Part shown: piece after piece, positions 23,423 to 31,628 of the stretch
Position numbering within the stretch: the first letter of the stretch is position 1
How the letters are laid out: each line of letters starts with the position of its first letter
NCBI GenBank assembly: GCA_030601885.1
Contig: JAUWAU010000030.1
Location: 19,133-83,132 of the forward strand
Source of the DNA: Armatimonadota bacterium
Lineage (GTDB): Bacteria; Armatimonadota; Zipacnadia; JAUWAU01
Length of the DNA stretch: 64,000 nt
Direction of reading: 5' to 3'
Made by a program: the position numbers and the translations under genes
The notes under the pieces: model-generated
Databases searched by the model: none
Told to the model about the DNA's origin: nothing
What the model saw: the letters and a program-made list of their open reading frames with translations, nothing else

Positions 23423-26113
23423 ATGCACCTCATCTGTGTGGCGTTGATAGGTGCCCTGCTGGTCATTGCGGGTTCATCCGGCGCCAGTTGGGCCGAGGGT
23501 GAGCTCGTCGGGGCATGGGAGGCGGAGGACATTGCGGCTGCGGTTGGAGCCAAGGCCGAGACGCGCTTCGCGGCCGGGGCCTCGCAGGGCAGGTACGTCC
23601 TGCTCGACGGCCACGCCATGACTCGGGACGACCCTATCAGTGCCAGCGTGTCACTGTCCGTGGAGGCAGAGCGGGGCCACTACCTGCTCCGCGTGCGGGC
23701 GCTGTCCCACAGCAACGGAACTGACAGCTACTGGGTGATAGCGGATGAGGGGGCCCGGCAGCAAGTCGCCCCGCCGGCCACCAGCGAGTGGACGTGGCTG
23801 GAGACGGCCATTCGATTCAACTTCGACGGTGAGCACAGCATCGTCATCGGGGCGCGCGAGCCGACGCGTCTGGATCGCATCGAGCTGCTGCGAGCCACGC
23901 CGCGGCCGACGCTGCATCAGGTGTATTTGCTCGATCCCGAGCCCGACGGCCGTCGGCCGGTGTTCATCAACCCGCCTACCTTCCGCTGGCCCGACCTCGG
24001 TGAAGGCCTATACAGCATCGAGTTGAGCACGTCGGAGGATCTCTCCGATCCCGTGCGCTTCGAGAACATCCAGGAGACGTTCTATCGGCCGTTGGAGGCG
24101 CTGGAGCCGGGCCGGTGGTACTGGCGTGTGCGTGGGGCGAACCCAAAGGCGCGAATCGAGGGCATGTCCTTTGAGCTTCCTGCTGATGTCGCACGTTGGC
24201 CTATCCCGCCGTGGGAGGAATCGCTGGCGAACGTGCCGCGGAAGCATCCGCGGCTGTGGATGCGGCCCGAGGACGTTCCACGGCTTCGGGAGATCGCCAA
24301 CGGGCCGATGACAAACGACCTCGCCTCCTGGATCAGAGCCGCCGAAAGAGCCGTGGGAGCGGACCTGCCCGAGGGGCTCGTCACAGGAGAGAGCCCGGAC
24401 CCGAGGCGCCAACGCACGCTCAAGCGCTGGGCGTCCATTGACTATTCTCGAGCTCTTGTCAGCCCTCTGGGCAATCTGGCCTTCGTGTATCTGCTCACTG
24501 AGAGGCAGGACTTCGCCGACGAGGCGCGGCGTCGCGCTGTGCTGGCCGCCGAGCTCGACCCAGAGGGCGACACCTCGCACTCCGTCTCGGACTTCGCCAG
24601 CTCCGCCATTGTCCTCAACTTGGCGCTCACCTACGATTATCTCCACGACGTGCTTACTGAGGACGAGAAGGCCGCCATCTGCACCGCCATCGAGGCCCGG
24701 TGTCGCATTGGGATGAAACGCTACATGCCCGCCCGGGAGCAGCGGCTGTTCGACGCGCACGGATGGCAGCATGTGATTCAGGACCTGACGGCCGGGGCGC
24801 TGGCGCTCTACGACGAGCTGCCGGATGCCGAGCGGTGGTTCGCGTGGAGCTTCAAGATGCACGTGGCGCTGTATCCCTGGTACGGGGAGGGAGACGGCGG
24901 ATCGCAGGAGGGGGCGTCCTACTACGAGGGGACCAACATGCTCCAGAGCCTGCGGGCCGTTGGGCTGTTCGAGGCGGCGACGGGCGTCGATATCTCGCGC
25001 GGCCCCTGGTACCAGAACAACCCGTACTTCCTCATCTACGGGCATCCGCCCGGGTTTCCCCGGTCGCAGTTCGCGGATCATGGCGGCAGCGAATCGGTGC
25101 CGGGTGGGCGGCACAAGCTCGGGGCGCTGCTGCAGGCGGCGCGGACGGGGAATCCGTACGCGGTCGCCTACGCTGAGGCCATCGAGGGCGGATTTCCCGG
25201 AGGGCTGGCCAACCATCAGCGGCTGCTGTGGCATCCGCTGGAGCTTCCGAGGGCGAAGCCGCTCGGAGAGCTGCCGAAGGGGCGCGTGTTCCGCGACATC
25301 GGGGTGGCGTATCTGCACTCGGCCATTGATCGCCCCGACGACAACATCATGTTCGAGCTCCGGTCGAGCCCGTACGGCTCGTACAACCATGCCCACGCCG
25401 ATCAGAACAGCTTGAACATCACCGCCTACGGCGAGCCGCTGATCCTCGACACCGGTTACTACACGGCCTACGGGGACGAGCACCACTACGGCTGGACGAT
25501 CCACACGATGGCCCACAACACGATACTGGTGGATGGGAAGGGGCAGGCGGCGAGGAACGCGGATGCGTATGGGGAGATCGCCGAGTTCGTCGTGGGCGAC
25601 GGCTTTGCGTATCTTCTCGGCTCGTGTCCGAACGCCTACCACGAGGTGCAGCTCGATCAGTTTGATCGACACGTGCTGTGGCTGGAGCCTGACACCTACG
25701 TGATCTACGACGTGCTGCGCGCGCCGGAGGCGCACCGCTTCGACTGGCTGCTGCATGCAGCCAACGAGATGGACGTCAACGAGCCGGGGCGCACGGTGCA
25801 CATCCGGGGCATCAAGGCGGAGGCCCGCGTGAGCTTCCTGCTGCCGGAGCGACTGGACTTCTCGCAGACGGATCAGTTCAGCGTGGCGCCGGAGGCCTGG
25901 AGCCCGCGCCGCAAGGGGAAGAAGTATCCGAATCAGTGGCACCTGACGGCGTCAACGACGGAGCCGCAGAAGCAGGCTCGGTTCCTGGCGATTGTGCAGG
26001 TGTGCCGCGCCGGCAGCGCGGATGCTCTGCCGACGGCCGATGTCACGACCGAGGGCGATAAGATCGTCGTGAGTCTGTCAGACGGCCGGCGGGGGGCGTT
26101 GGTGGTGCGGTGA
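23423..26113 (+). CDS. Secreted heparinase II/III-like polysaccharide lyase with DUF4962-type N-terminal region
   Basis: 896 residues, start at the ATG after CAAGGAGGG; the frame is open far upstream but opposite another gene. Signal peptide MHLICVALIGALLVIAGSSG. Residues about 25-160 look like a carbohydrate-binding beta-sandwich. About 165-250 (PVFINPPTFRWPD...FYRPLEALEPGRWYWRV) is the fibronectin-like part of DUF4962 proteins. An alpha-toroid follows with HGWQHVIQDLTAGALAL. The C-terminal heparinase II/III-like sheet holds SYNHAHADQNSLNITAYGEP, the motif with the metal-site and catalytic His. It should cleave uronic-acid-containing polysaccharides by beta-elimination; which one is unknown. 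First of five plus-strand secreted proteins. Confidence 0.88.
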   Translation: MHLICVALIGALLVIAGSSGASWAEGELVGAWEAEDIAAAVGAKAETRFAAGASQGRYVLLDGHAMTRDDPISASVSLSVEAERGHYLLRVRALSHSNGTDSYWVIADEGARQQVAPPATSEWTWLETAIRFNFDGEHSIVIGAREPTRLDRIELLRATPRPTLHQVYLLDPEPDGRRPVFINPPTFRWPDLGEGLYSIELSTSEDLSDPVRFENIQETFYRPLEALEPGRWYWRVRGANPKARIEGMSFELPADVARWPIPPWEESLANVPRKHPRLWMRPEDVPRLREIANGPMTNDLASWIRAAERAVGADLPEGLVTGESPDPRRQRTLKRWASIDYSRALVSPLGNLAFVYLLTERQDFADEARRRAVLAAELDPEGDTSHSVSDFASSAIVLNLALTYDYLHDVLTEDEKAAICTAIEARCRIGMKRYMPAREQRLFDAHGWQHVIQDLTAGALALYDELPDAERWFAWSFKMHVALYPWYGEGDGGSQEGASYYEGTNMLQSLRAVGLFEAATGVDISRGPWYQNNPYFLIYGHPPGFPRSQFADHGGSESVPGGRHKLGALLQAARTGNPYAVAYAEAIEGGFPGGLANHQRLLWHPLELPRAKPLGELPKGRVFRDIGVAYLHSAIDRPDDNIMFELRSSPYGSYNHAHADQNSLNITAYGEPLILDTGYYTAYGDEHHYGWTIHTMAHNTILVDGKGQAARNADAYGEIAEFVVGDGFAYLLGSCPNAYHEVQLDQFDRHVLWLEPDTYVIYDVLRAPEAHRFDWLLHAANEMDVNEPGRTVHIRGIKAEARVSFLLPERLDFSQTDQFSVAPEAWSPRRKGKKYPNQWHLTASTTEPQKQARFLAIVQVCRAGSADALPTADVTTEGDKIVVSLSDGRRGALVVR

Positions 26114-26190
26114 GTCAGAAGCAGGGGAAAGGGTTAAGGGTGAAGGGCCAAGCCCAAGGCCGTCAACGTGATTTGAGGGAGGCGAAGGTG

Positions 26191-29100
26191 ATGTCGTCGA
26201 GCGCAAAATGTGCAATTATCGCTGCGGTTGTCCTGATGTCAGGAGTGGGCGCTCATGCCCAGTGGCTTCCCGACTATGCGGCGAATGGGTCGGCGGAGGA
26301 GGACGTGAACCGGGACGGGATGCCGGATGGGTGGGCGGCCAACTCGTACCGGTCGCCGGCGGAGACGGCGTGGGACAAGGAGGTGGCGCATACAGGCGCT
26401 GCGTCGATGCGCGTCGCGGATTCGAAGCATCCCACCGAGGACGCCTGGAACGCGAACGCCGGGCGCTGGCTGTCACGCGACCGCAAGGCAGTGACGGCGG
26501 GGCAGGAGTACACGCTGCGGGCGTTTGTGAAGGCGAAGGGTGTGACCGGGCGGGCGACGATTGCCATCGCTTGGTTCAAGGGCAACTCGTGGGTGGCGGA
26601 AAACCACTCTGATCCTGTGACCGGCGATACCGACTGGCGCGAGGTCACGCTCTCAGCGACGGCTCCGGAGGGCGCGGATACCTCGGCCATCTATCTGTGC
26701 CTCAGCGCGAGCAAAGGTACGGTGTGGTTCGATGATGTGTGCATGGTTGAGGGAGAAGAGCTCCCGCGCGAGTACCGGCCGCTTGATATGCGCGAGGCAG
26801 CGAACACCGGCTTCCGCGACGAGGTCGCGGGCGATGGGCGCGGCGGCTGGACCGATCAGGGCGACAATGACGCGCGGAACATCCCGCTGGGGAAGCAGTC
26901 CTGGCGCGGCGTGCCCTTCGAGATCATCGATCCGAAAACGAACGACGCCAAGTCGTGCATCGTCCTGCGCGGCACCGGCCGCGAGGACTTCCCCGAGGCC
27001 GCGAGCCTCAAGGTAGGGGAGAGCTGCGACGTCGTCTACTTCCTCCACAACTGCGCCTGGGCAAGTCGCGCCCAAGGGCCCGTCGCGCGTTACACCGTGA
27101 TCTACGCCGACGGCTCGCGCGAGCAGATTGAGCTGCGCAGCGGGCGCGAGATGGTTGACTGGTGGAATCCGGAAGACACGAAGGAGAGCGCCGTCGGCTG
27201 GCGCGGCTCTAATGCCCAGAGTCGATCGGTCGGGCTGAGCATCTTTCCGTGGCGCAATCCCAGGCCGCAGAGCGCCATCGAGAGCATTCGCTTCTCGAAA
27301 GGGGGTGGAGACGCCGTGCCCATTCTCGTCGCTGCAACCATTGCCAATGGTCCGCCAGTACTCGCAGAAGCTCCGCTGCCGCTGGAGTTCACCGACACGA
27401 GCGAGTGGTATCCGTTCGAGTTCGCGCTGGACGATCCGACGCTGGAGGAGATCGACCTCAGCTTCCTGCACGACCCGCCCGCCGGCAAGCACGGCTTCGT
27501 CACCGTGGGCCCGGATGGCCACCTGCAGTTCGAGGACAGCACGCCGGCACGGTTCTTTGGCGTGGATATAGGCGGGGCGAACGCCTGCCCGACGAAGCAG
27601 GTTGCCGAGACGACGGCCGCACGGCTGGCGCGGGTGGGCATCAACATGGTGCGGCTGCACGCCGTCGATGCGGGGTACGCGCGGCTCATCGACTACGAGC
27701 GCGGCGACAGCCGACACCTGAACGCGGAGGCGCTCGATCGGTACGACTACTTCGTGGCGGAGCTGAAGAAGCACGGAATCTACTGCTACTTCGACCTGCT
27801 CGACTACCGGAAGTTCATGGATGCGGACGGGGTCAAGGAGGCTTCCAAGTTCGAGCGCCCGTGGACGAATTCGATCAAGGGCGCGAGCTGCTACGACGCG
27901 CGGATGATCGAGCTGCAGAGGGAGTACGCCACGCAGCTCCTCACGCACCGGAACCCGTACACGGGCAATCGGTACGTGGACGAGCCGGCGATGGCGCTGC
28001 TCGAGATAACGAACGAGAACTCCGTCTTCTACATGTCCAACACGCAGTTGACGCTGCCTGCATACTTCGACGATCTGCGCAAGCGCTGGAATGCGTGGCT
28101 GGTGGAGCGGCACGGAGGGCGCACCGGCCTTGCCAAGGCATGGACGAATGCCGCCGGAGAGTGCGCCCTGCTGGCTGACGAGGACCCGGCGAAGGGCACG
28201 GTGCTGTTTCCGCTGCGGCACCTGTATGCGGACCTCTCGGAGGCCCCCTACGTGGGCGAGAAGAGTCCGGCGCGGCTGAATGCGATGACGCGCTTTCTGT
28301 ACCAGGTGACGGTGGCCTACTACACGGAGATGCGGACGCATCTGCGCACCATCGGCGTGCGCATCCCGATCACGGGGACGAACCAGGACTTCAGCGACGC
28401 GAGCAACTTCGCCAACTACGAGTGCGACTTCATGTCGCGGAACAACTACTGGTGCCATCCCAATGTGCGGGCGAAGCCGTTCTTCACGTTCCGCAATGAG
28501 TCGCTCTTGGGCTCCGATGTACTGTCCGTGGCCAACCCGATCGCCAACATCGCCTCGAGCACGGCGGCGGGGAAGCCGATGGTGGTGCCCGAGTTCAACT
28601 TCCCCTGGCCGAACGAGTACCGCGCCGAGGCGCTGCCGCTGATGGCGTGCTACGCGAGGCTGCAGGGCTGGGACGGGCTGATCGTGCACTCGTACTCGCC
28701 GGGGGAGGGGACGCTGAGCCACTTCCGGTTTCAGTCCGATCCGGTGCGCTGGGGGCAGATCCCGCTGGCGGCGCTGATCTTCCTGCGAGGGGATATCGCG
28801 ACGGCGCGCACCACGGTGCACGTGGGGCACTCGACCGCCGACATCTTCGCCGCGCGACCGAGGCGCACGTCGGACGAGTACTGCCCGTATCGGTACCTGC
28901 CGTACATCTCGAAGGTGCGGAACGCGTACTTCGAGCGGGAGTATACCGGGGACGCGGAGGCGGTGATCTCGTCGGGTCATTCGGCGGCCGGGTCGTACGC
29001 GAAGGCGAAGCGGGCGATCGTGTTCGCCGATAGTCCGTTCGCCGACGAGGGGGCCTCGGAGCACACACGTGCGACCTCGGCGCTGGCGACGGTGCCGGCG

Positions 29101-29895
29101 CTGGGCGCTGCGGAGGTCCGCGAGCCGCTGCAGCTCGTCTTCAAGGACTTCATGTGGCCCGAGCGCACGGCGACGGTCGAAGCGGATACGCTTCTCGATA
29201 TCGCCTCGCTGCCGGAAGAGACGAAGCCCTTCGGGACGACGGCCGATGGCAAGCAGGGCCTCGGGTTCATCGGCCGCCGCTTCTGCATTGCGCCCCACGT
29301 GAGCGCGCTGCAGGAGCTCGATCCGACGTGGCCGCACCGGCTGTATCTGGCTGCAGCAGCGCACTGGAAGCTGCCGGGCGGCGGCGATCCCGCTGAGGCA
29401 GGGAGGGCGTTCCGCAGCGATACGGGGCAGCTTGTCCTGAATCGAGAGGCCGGCGTGTTCACGGCGAACGCGCTGCGACTGCGCGGCGCCGTCGGTTTTC
29501 TGGGCGAGGCCGGGCCGATCACGCTTGGCAGCGTGACGGTGACGTGCCGCACGCCCTTTGCTGCCATCACGCTCATATCGCTCGATGCCCAGCCCATCGA
29601 GTCGTCGGCACGTCTGCTCCTGACGGCCGTGGCCCGGGCGGAGAACACCGGCCAGGCCTTTGATCGGAATCGCACCCGCACTCCCGAGACGGGCCGTGCG
29701 CCGGTCATCGCTGAGCCGGTGGACTGCGACGTTGAGCTGCGAGGTCAAACGGAGCTGCGGGCGTGGAGCCTGACGCCGAGGGGAGAGAAGAAGGTGGAGG
29801 TTCTGCTGCAGCGAGATGGTGCGGTGTTTCGGCTGAATACGCGTGGGGCCCGGAGTCCGTGGGTGTTGGTGGAAAAGGCGGTGGGTGGTGGTTAG
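26191..29895 (+). CDS. Large secreted clan GH-A glycoside hydrolase with N-terminal carbohydrate-binding domain
   Basis: 1234 residues from the ATG at 26191, chosen for the following signal peptide (CAIIAAVVLMSGVGAHA) and GAGGGAGG upstream; a GTG overlapping the previous stop at 26110 is an alternative. Residues about 20-180 (DGMPDGW...YTLRAFVKAKG...GTVWFDDVCM) match a CBM4/9-like sandwich. About 430-850 is a GH5-like barrel: FFGVDIGGANACP, MVRLHAVDAGYARL, HGIYCYFDLLDY, then ALLEITNENS (acid/base Glu after Asn) and VPEFNFPWPNEY (candidate nucleophile Glu). The C-terminal 350 residues are beta-rich and unassigned. Extracellular or periplasmic; target polysaccharide unknown. It follows the heparinase-like gene directly. 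Confidence 0.83.
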   Translation: MSSSAKCAIIAAVVLMSGVGAHAQWLPDYAANGSAEEDVNRDGMPDGWAANSYRSPAETAWDKEVAHTGAASMRVADSKHPTEDAWNANAGRWLSRDRKAVTAGQEYTLRAFVKAKGVTGRATIAIAWFKGNSWVAENHSDPVTGDTDWREVTLSATAPEGADTSAIYLCLSASKGTVWFDDVCMVEGEELPREYRPLDMREAANTGFRDEVAGDGRGGWTDQGDNDARNIPLGKQSWRGVPFEIIDPKTNDAKSCIVLRGTGREDFPEAASLKVGESCDVVYFLHNCAWASRAQGPVARYTVIYADGSREQIELRSGREMVDWWNPEDTKESAVGWRGSNAQSRSVGLSIFPWRNPRPQSAIESIRFSKGGGDAVPILVAATIANGPPVLAEAPLPLEFTDTSEWYPFEFALDDPTLEEIDLSFLHDPPAGKHGFVTVGPDGHLQFEDSTPARFFGVDIGGANACPTKQVAETTAARLARVGINMVRLHAVDAGYARLIDYERGDSRHLNAEALDRYDYFVAELKKHGIYCYFDLLDYRKFMDADGVKEASKFERPWTNSIKGASCYDARMIELQREYATQLLTHRNPYTGNRYVDEPAMALLEITNENSVFYMSNTQLTLPAYFDDLRKRWNAWLVERHGGRTGLAKAWTNAAGECALLADEDPAKGTVLFPLRHLYADLSEAPYVGEKSPARLNAMTRFLYQVTVAYYTEMRTHLRTIGVRIPITGTNQDFSDASNFANYECDFMSRNNYWCHPNVRAKPFFTFRNESLLGSDVLSVANPIANIASSTAAGKPMVVPEFNFPWPNEYRAEALPLMACYARLQGWDGLIVHSYSPGEGTLSHFRFQSDPVRWGQIPLAALIFLRGDIATARTTVHVGHSTADIFAARPRRTSDEYCPYRYLPYISKVRNAYFEREYTGDAEAVISSGHSAAGSYAKAKRAIVFADSPFADEGASEHTRATSALATVPALGAAEVREPLQLVFKDFMWPERTATVEADTLLDIASLPEETKPFGTTADGKQGLGFIGRRFCIAPHVSALQELDPTWPHRLYLAAAAHWKLPGGGDPAEAGRAFRSDTGQLVLNREAGVFTANALRLRGAVGFLGEAGPITLGSVTVTCRTPFAAITLISLDAQPIESSARLLLTAVARAENTGQAFDRNRTRTPETGRAPVIAEPVDCDVELRGQTELRAWSLTPRGEKKVEVLLQRDGAVFRLNTRGARSPWVLVEKAVGGG

Positions 29896-29909
29896 TGAAC
29901 GGCTTGGAC

Positions 29910-29991
29910 GGCAAAGGCGGCGGGGGACGGTCGCCGACGCGCGAAAGCCGCTATGGCGACGGCGCGAGCCCCCGCCCTACAATAGAGGCAA
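29910..29991 (+). repeat. R1 palindromic repeat, intergenic copy
   Basis: GGCAAAGGCGGCGGGGGACGG through CGCTATGGCGACGGCGCGAG to CCCCCGCCCTACAAT, then AGAGGCAAGG. It fills nearly the whole space between the clan-A hydrolase stop and the GH28 start. Its right flank supplies the GAGGCAAGGA that precedes the GH28 start codon. Nearly identical to the translated copy at 11264-11328. Confidence 0.85.
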
Positions 29992-29998
29992 GGACAAA

Positions 29999-31570
29999 GT
30001 GCAGTCGATTACGGTCATGAAAGGCCTGGCATGGCTCATTGTGTTGTCGGCCGTGACGGCGATCTTCCGGGGCACTTCGGCCGGGGAGGAGGGAGCGGCG
30101 TTGGTCTCGATGGCTGGTTCGTCTGTTGTCGCCCATCCGCTCGTGCCGACGGCACGGGCGAGCAGCGAGTACTCGCTGAGCGTGGGGACGACTCCGATTC
30201 CGGTCCAGGAGTTCAAGGACATCCACTACGCGCACTTCTCGTTTGCTGGGCGGGCGGAGCTGAGGGTGAGCGTGGGGGAGCGGATCGCGAAGTGGTCGGT
30301 CAGTCCGAGGCGCTACGAAGTGCCCGGAAGAATTGAGGGCGAGGAGCTTCTGCTCTCGATCTCCCAGCCGAGGAAGCTTGTCGTGCGGGTCAACGATCGG
30401 GATCGGCTGTTTGTTTTCGCGGACCCCCTGGAGGCGGATCCGCCGAGGCCGGGCGATCCCGGCGTTGTGAGTGTCCTGGACTTCGGGGTTGACAACGCCG
30501 GCCAGACGATGGAGACGGTCCGGATCCAGGCAGCGATAGCAGCCCTTCCGGAGAATGGCACTCTGTATTTCCCGGCGGGCATCTACCTCACGGGCACCCT
30601 CACCCTCAAGAGCAACATGACGCTGTACCTGGCCGGCGGGTGTCTGATACAGGGCTCCGGGAACGTGGAGGACTACACCGCGCACGAGAACGACCGAAGG
30701 AAAAGCCCGGGGAGACTGCTGCTGATTGACCGGGCCGAGAACGTGACGATCAAGGGGCGGGGCGCCGTGGACGCCAACGGCGGCGTCCTGCGCAGGGAGC
30801 ACGATCGCCGAGGCCGGGCGCTGCTCATTCGAAACAGTCGCGACGTCCTGGTGCAGGGGGTTATCCTGAGGGACTCGCCGTCGTGGAACACGCACGTTCT
30901 CGGCTGCGAGAGGGTGACGCTGCGGAACGTGAAGCTGCTCAGTGACCTGGAGCTGTCGAACACCGACGGCTTCGACCTGGACGCCTCGTCGCACGTGGTG
31001 GTCGAGGACTGCTTCGCGTACTGCAGTGACGACGCTGCGGTGATCAAATGCGCCGGCTACGACGAGATCTATCGGGACGTGGAGGACGTCGTCGTGCGGG
31101 GCAACGTGTTCCTCACCAAGAAATCGGCGCTCAAAGTGGGAACTGAGAGCCGGACGGCTGAGATGAAGGATATCACCTTCGAGGGCAACGACGTGCTGAT
31201 GTGCGACCGGGGCATGTCGCTGTACTGCAACGATGGGGCCACGTACTCCGACATCCGCTTCATCAACAACCGATTCGAGGAGTGCTATCCGGACAGGGAC
31301 CAGTGCCTGCTGGATTTCGACATCAGGGATCGCGAGGGCAAGGGGCACATACGCGACGTGCTGGTGCGGGACTGCGTGGCCGACATTCATTGGCCGAACA
31401 AGTCAACGTTTCGCGGCCACGACGCCGAGCATATCGTCTCGGACGTCCGCTTCGAGAATTTCATGATCGCCGGAAGGCTGTGTCGCAGCGCGGAGGAGGC
31501 GGATCTTCTCATCGTGCAGCATGCCCGGGGGATCACCTTCTCCGTGAGCGAGGGGCGGGAAGGGCAATGA
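29999..31570 (+). CDS. Secreted GH28-type polygalacturonase-like protein (right-handed beta-helix)
   Basis: 523 residues from a GTG at 29999, which has GAGGCAAGGA at good spacing; the ATG at 30017 is the alternative and lacks a ribosome site. Both leave the signal peptide KGLAWLIVLSAVTAIF intact. Residues about 30-150 form a beta-sandwich. From about 160 (VVSVLDFGVDNAG...GTLYFPAGIYLTGTL) the helix begins, with GH28 motifs LSNTDGFDLDASSHV and YCSDDAAVIK (paired Asp) and SALKVGTES. The GHG element of typical polygalacturonases is not obvious. It would hydrolyse galacturonan-like chains outside the cytoplasm. Follows two secreted degradative genes and precedes the DUF2961 gene. Confidence 0.88.
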   Translation: MQSITVMKGLAWLIVLSAVTAIFRGTSAGEEGAALVSMAGSSVVAHPLVPTARASSEYSLSVGTTPIPVQEFKDIHYAHFSFAGRAELRVSVGERIAKWSVSPRRYEVPGRIEGEELLLSISQPRKLVVRVNDRDRLFVFADPLEADPPRPGDPGVVSVLDFGVDNAGQTMETVRIQAAIAALPENGTLYFPAGIYLTGTLTLKSNMTLYLAGGCLIQGSGNVEDYTAHENDRRKSPGRLLLIDRAENVTIKGRGAVDANGGVLRREHDRRGRALLIRNSRDVLVQGVILRDSPSWNTHVLGCERVTLRNVKLLSDLELSNTDGFDLDASSHVVVEDCFAYCSDDAAVIKCAGYDEIYRDVEDVVVRGNVFLTKKSALKVGTESRTAEMKDITFEGNDVLMCDRGMSLYCNDGATYSDIRFINNRFEECYPDRDQCLLDFDIRDREGKGHIRDVLVRDCVADIHWPNKSTFRGHDAEHIVSDVRFENFMIAGRLCRSAEEADLLIVQHARGITFSVSEGREGQ

Positions 31571-31628
31571 AGACGAGTGCCTCACGACGAGCATTCATCG
31601 ACTGCCATGCGCATGGGAGGTGAGGTGC

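Noticed and set aside
31567..31623. An 18-codon frame starting at ATGA over the GH28 stop, ending IDCHAHGR
   Set aside because: Too short, and it lies in the leader of the next gene. The IDCHAH hint of an amidohydrolase start is not followed by any further similarity.
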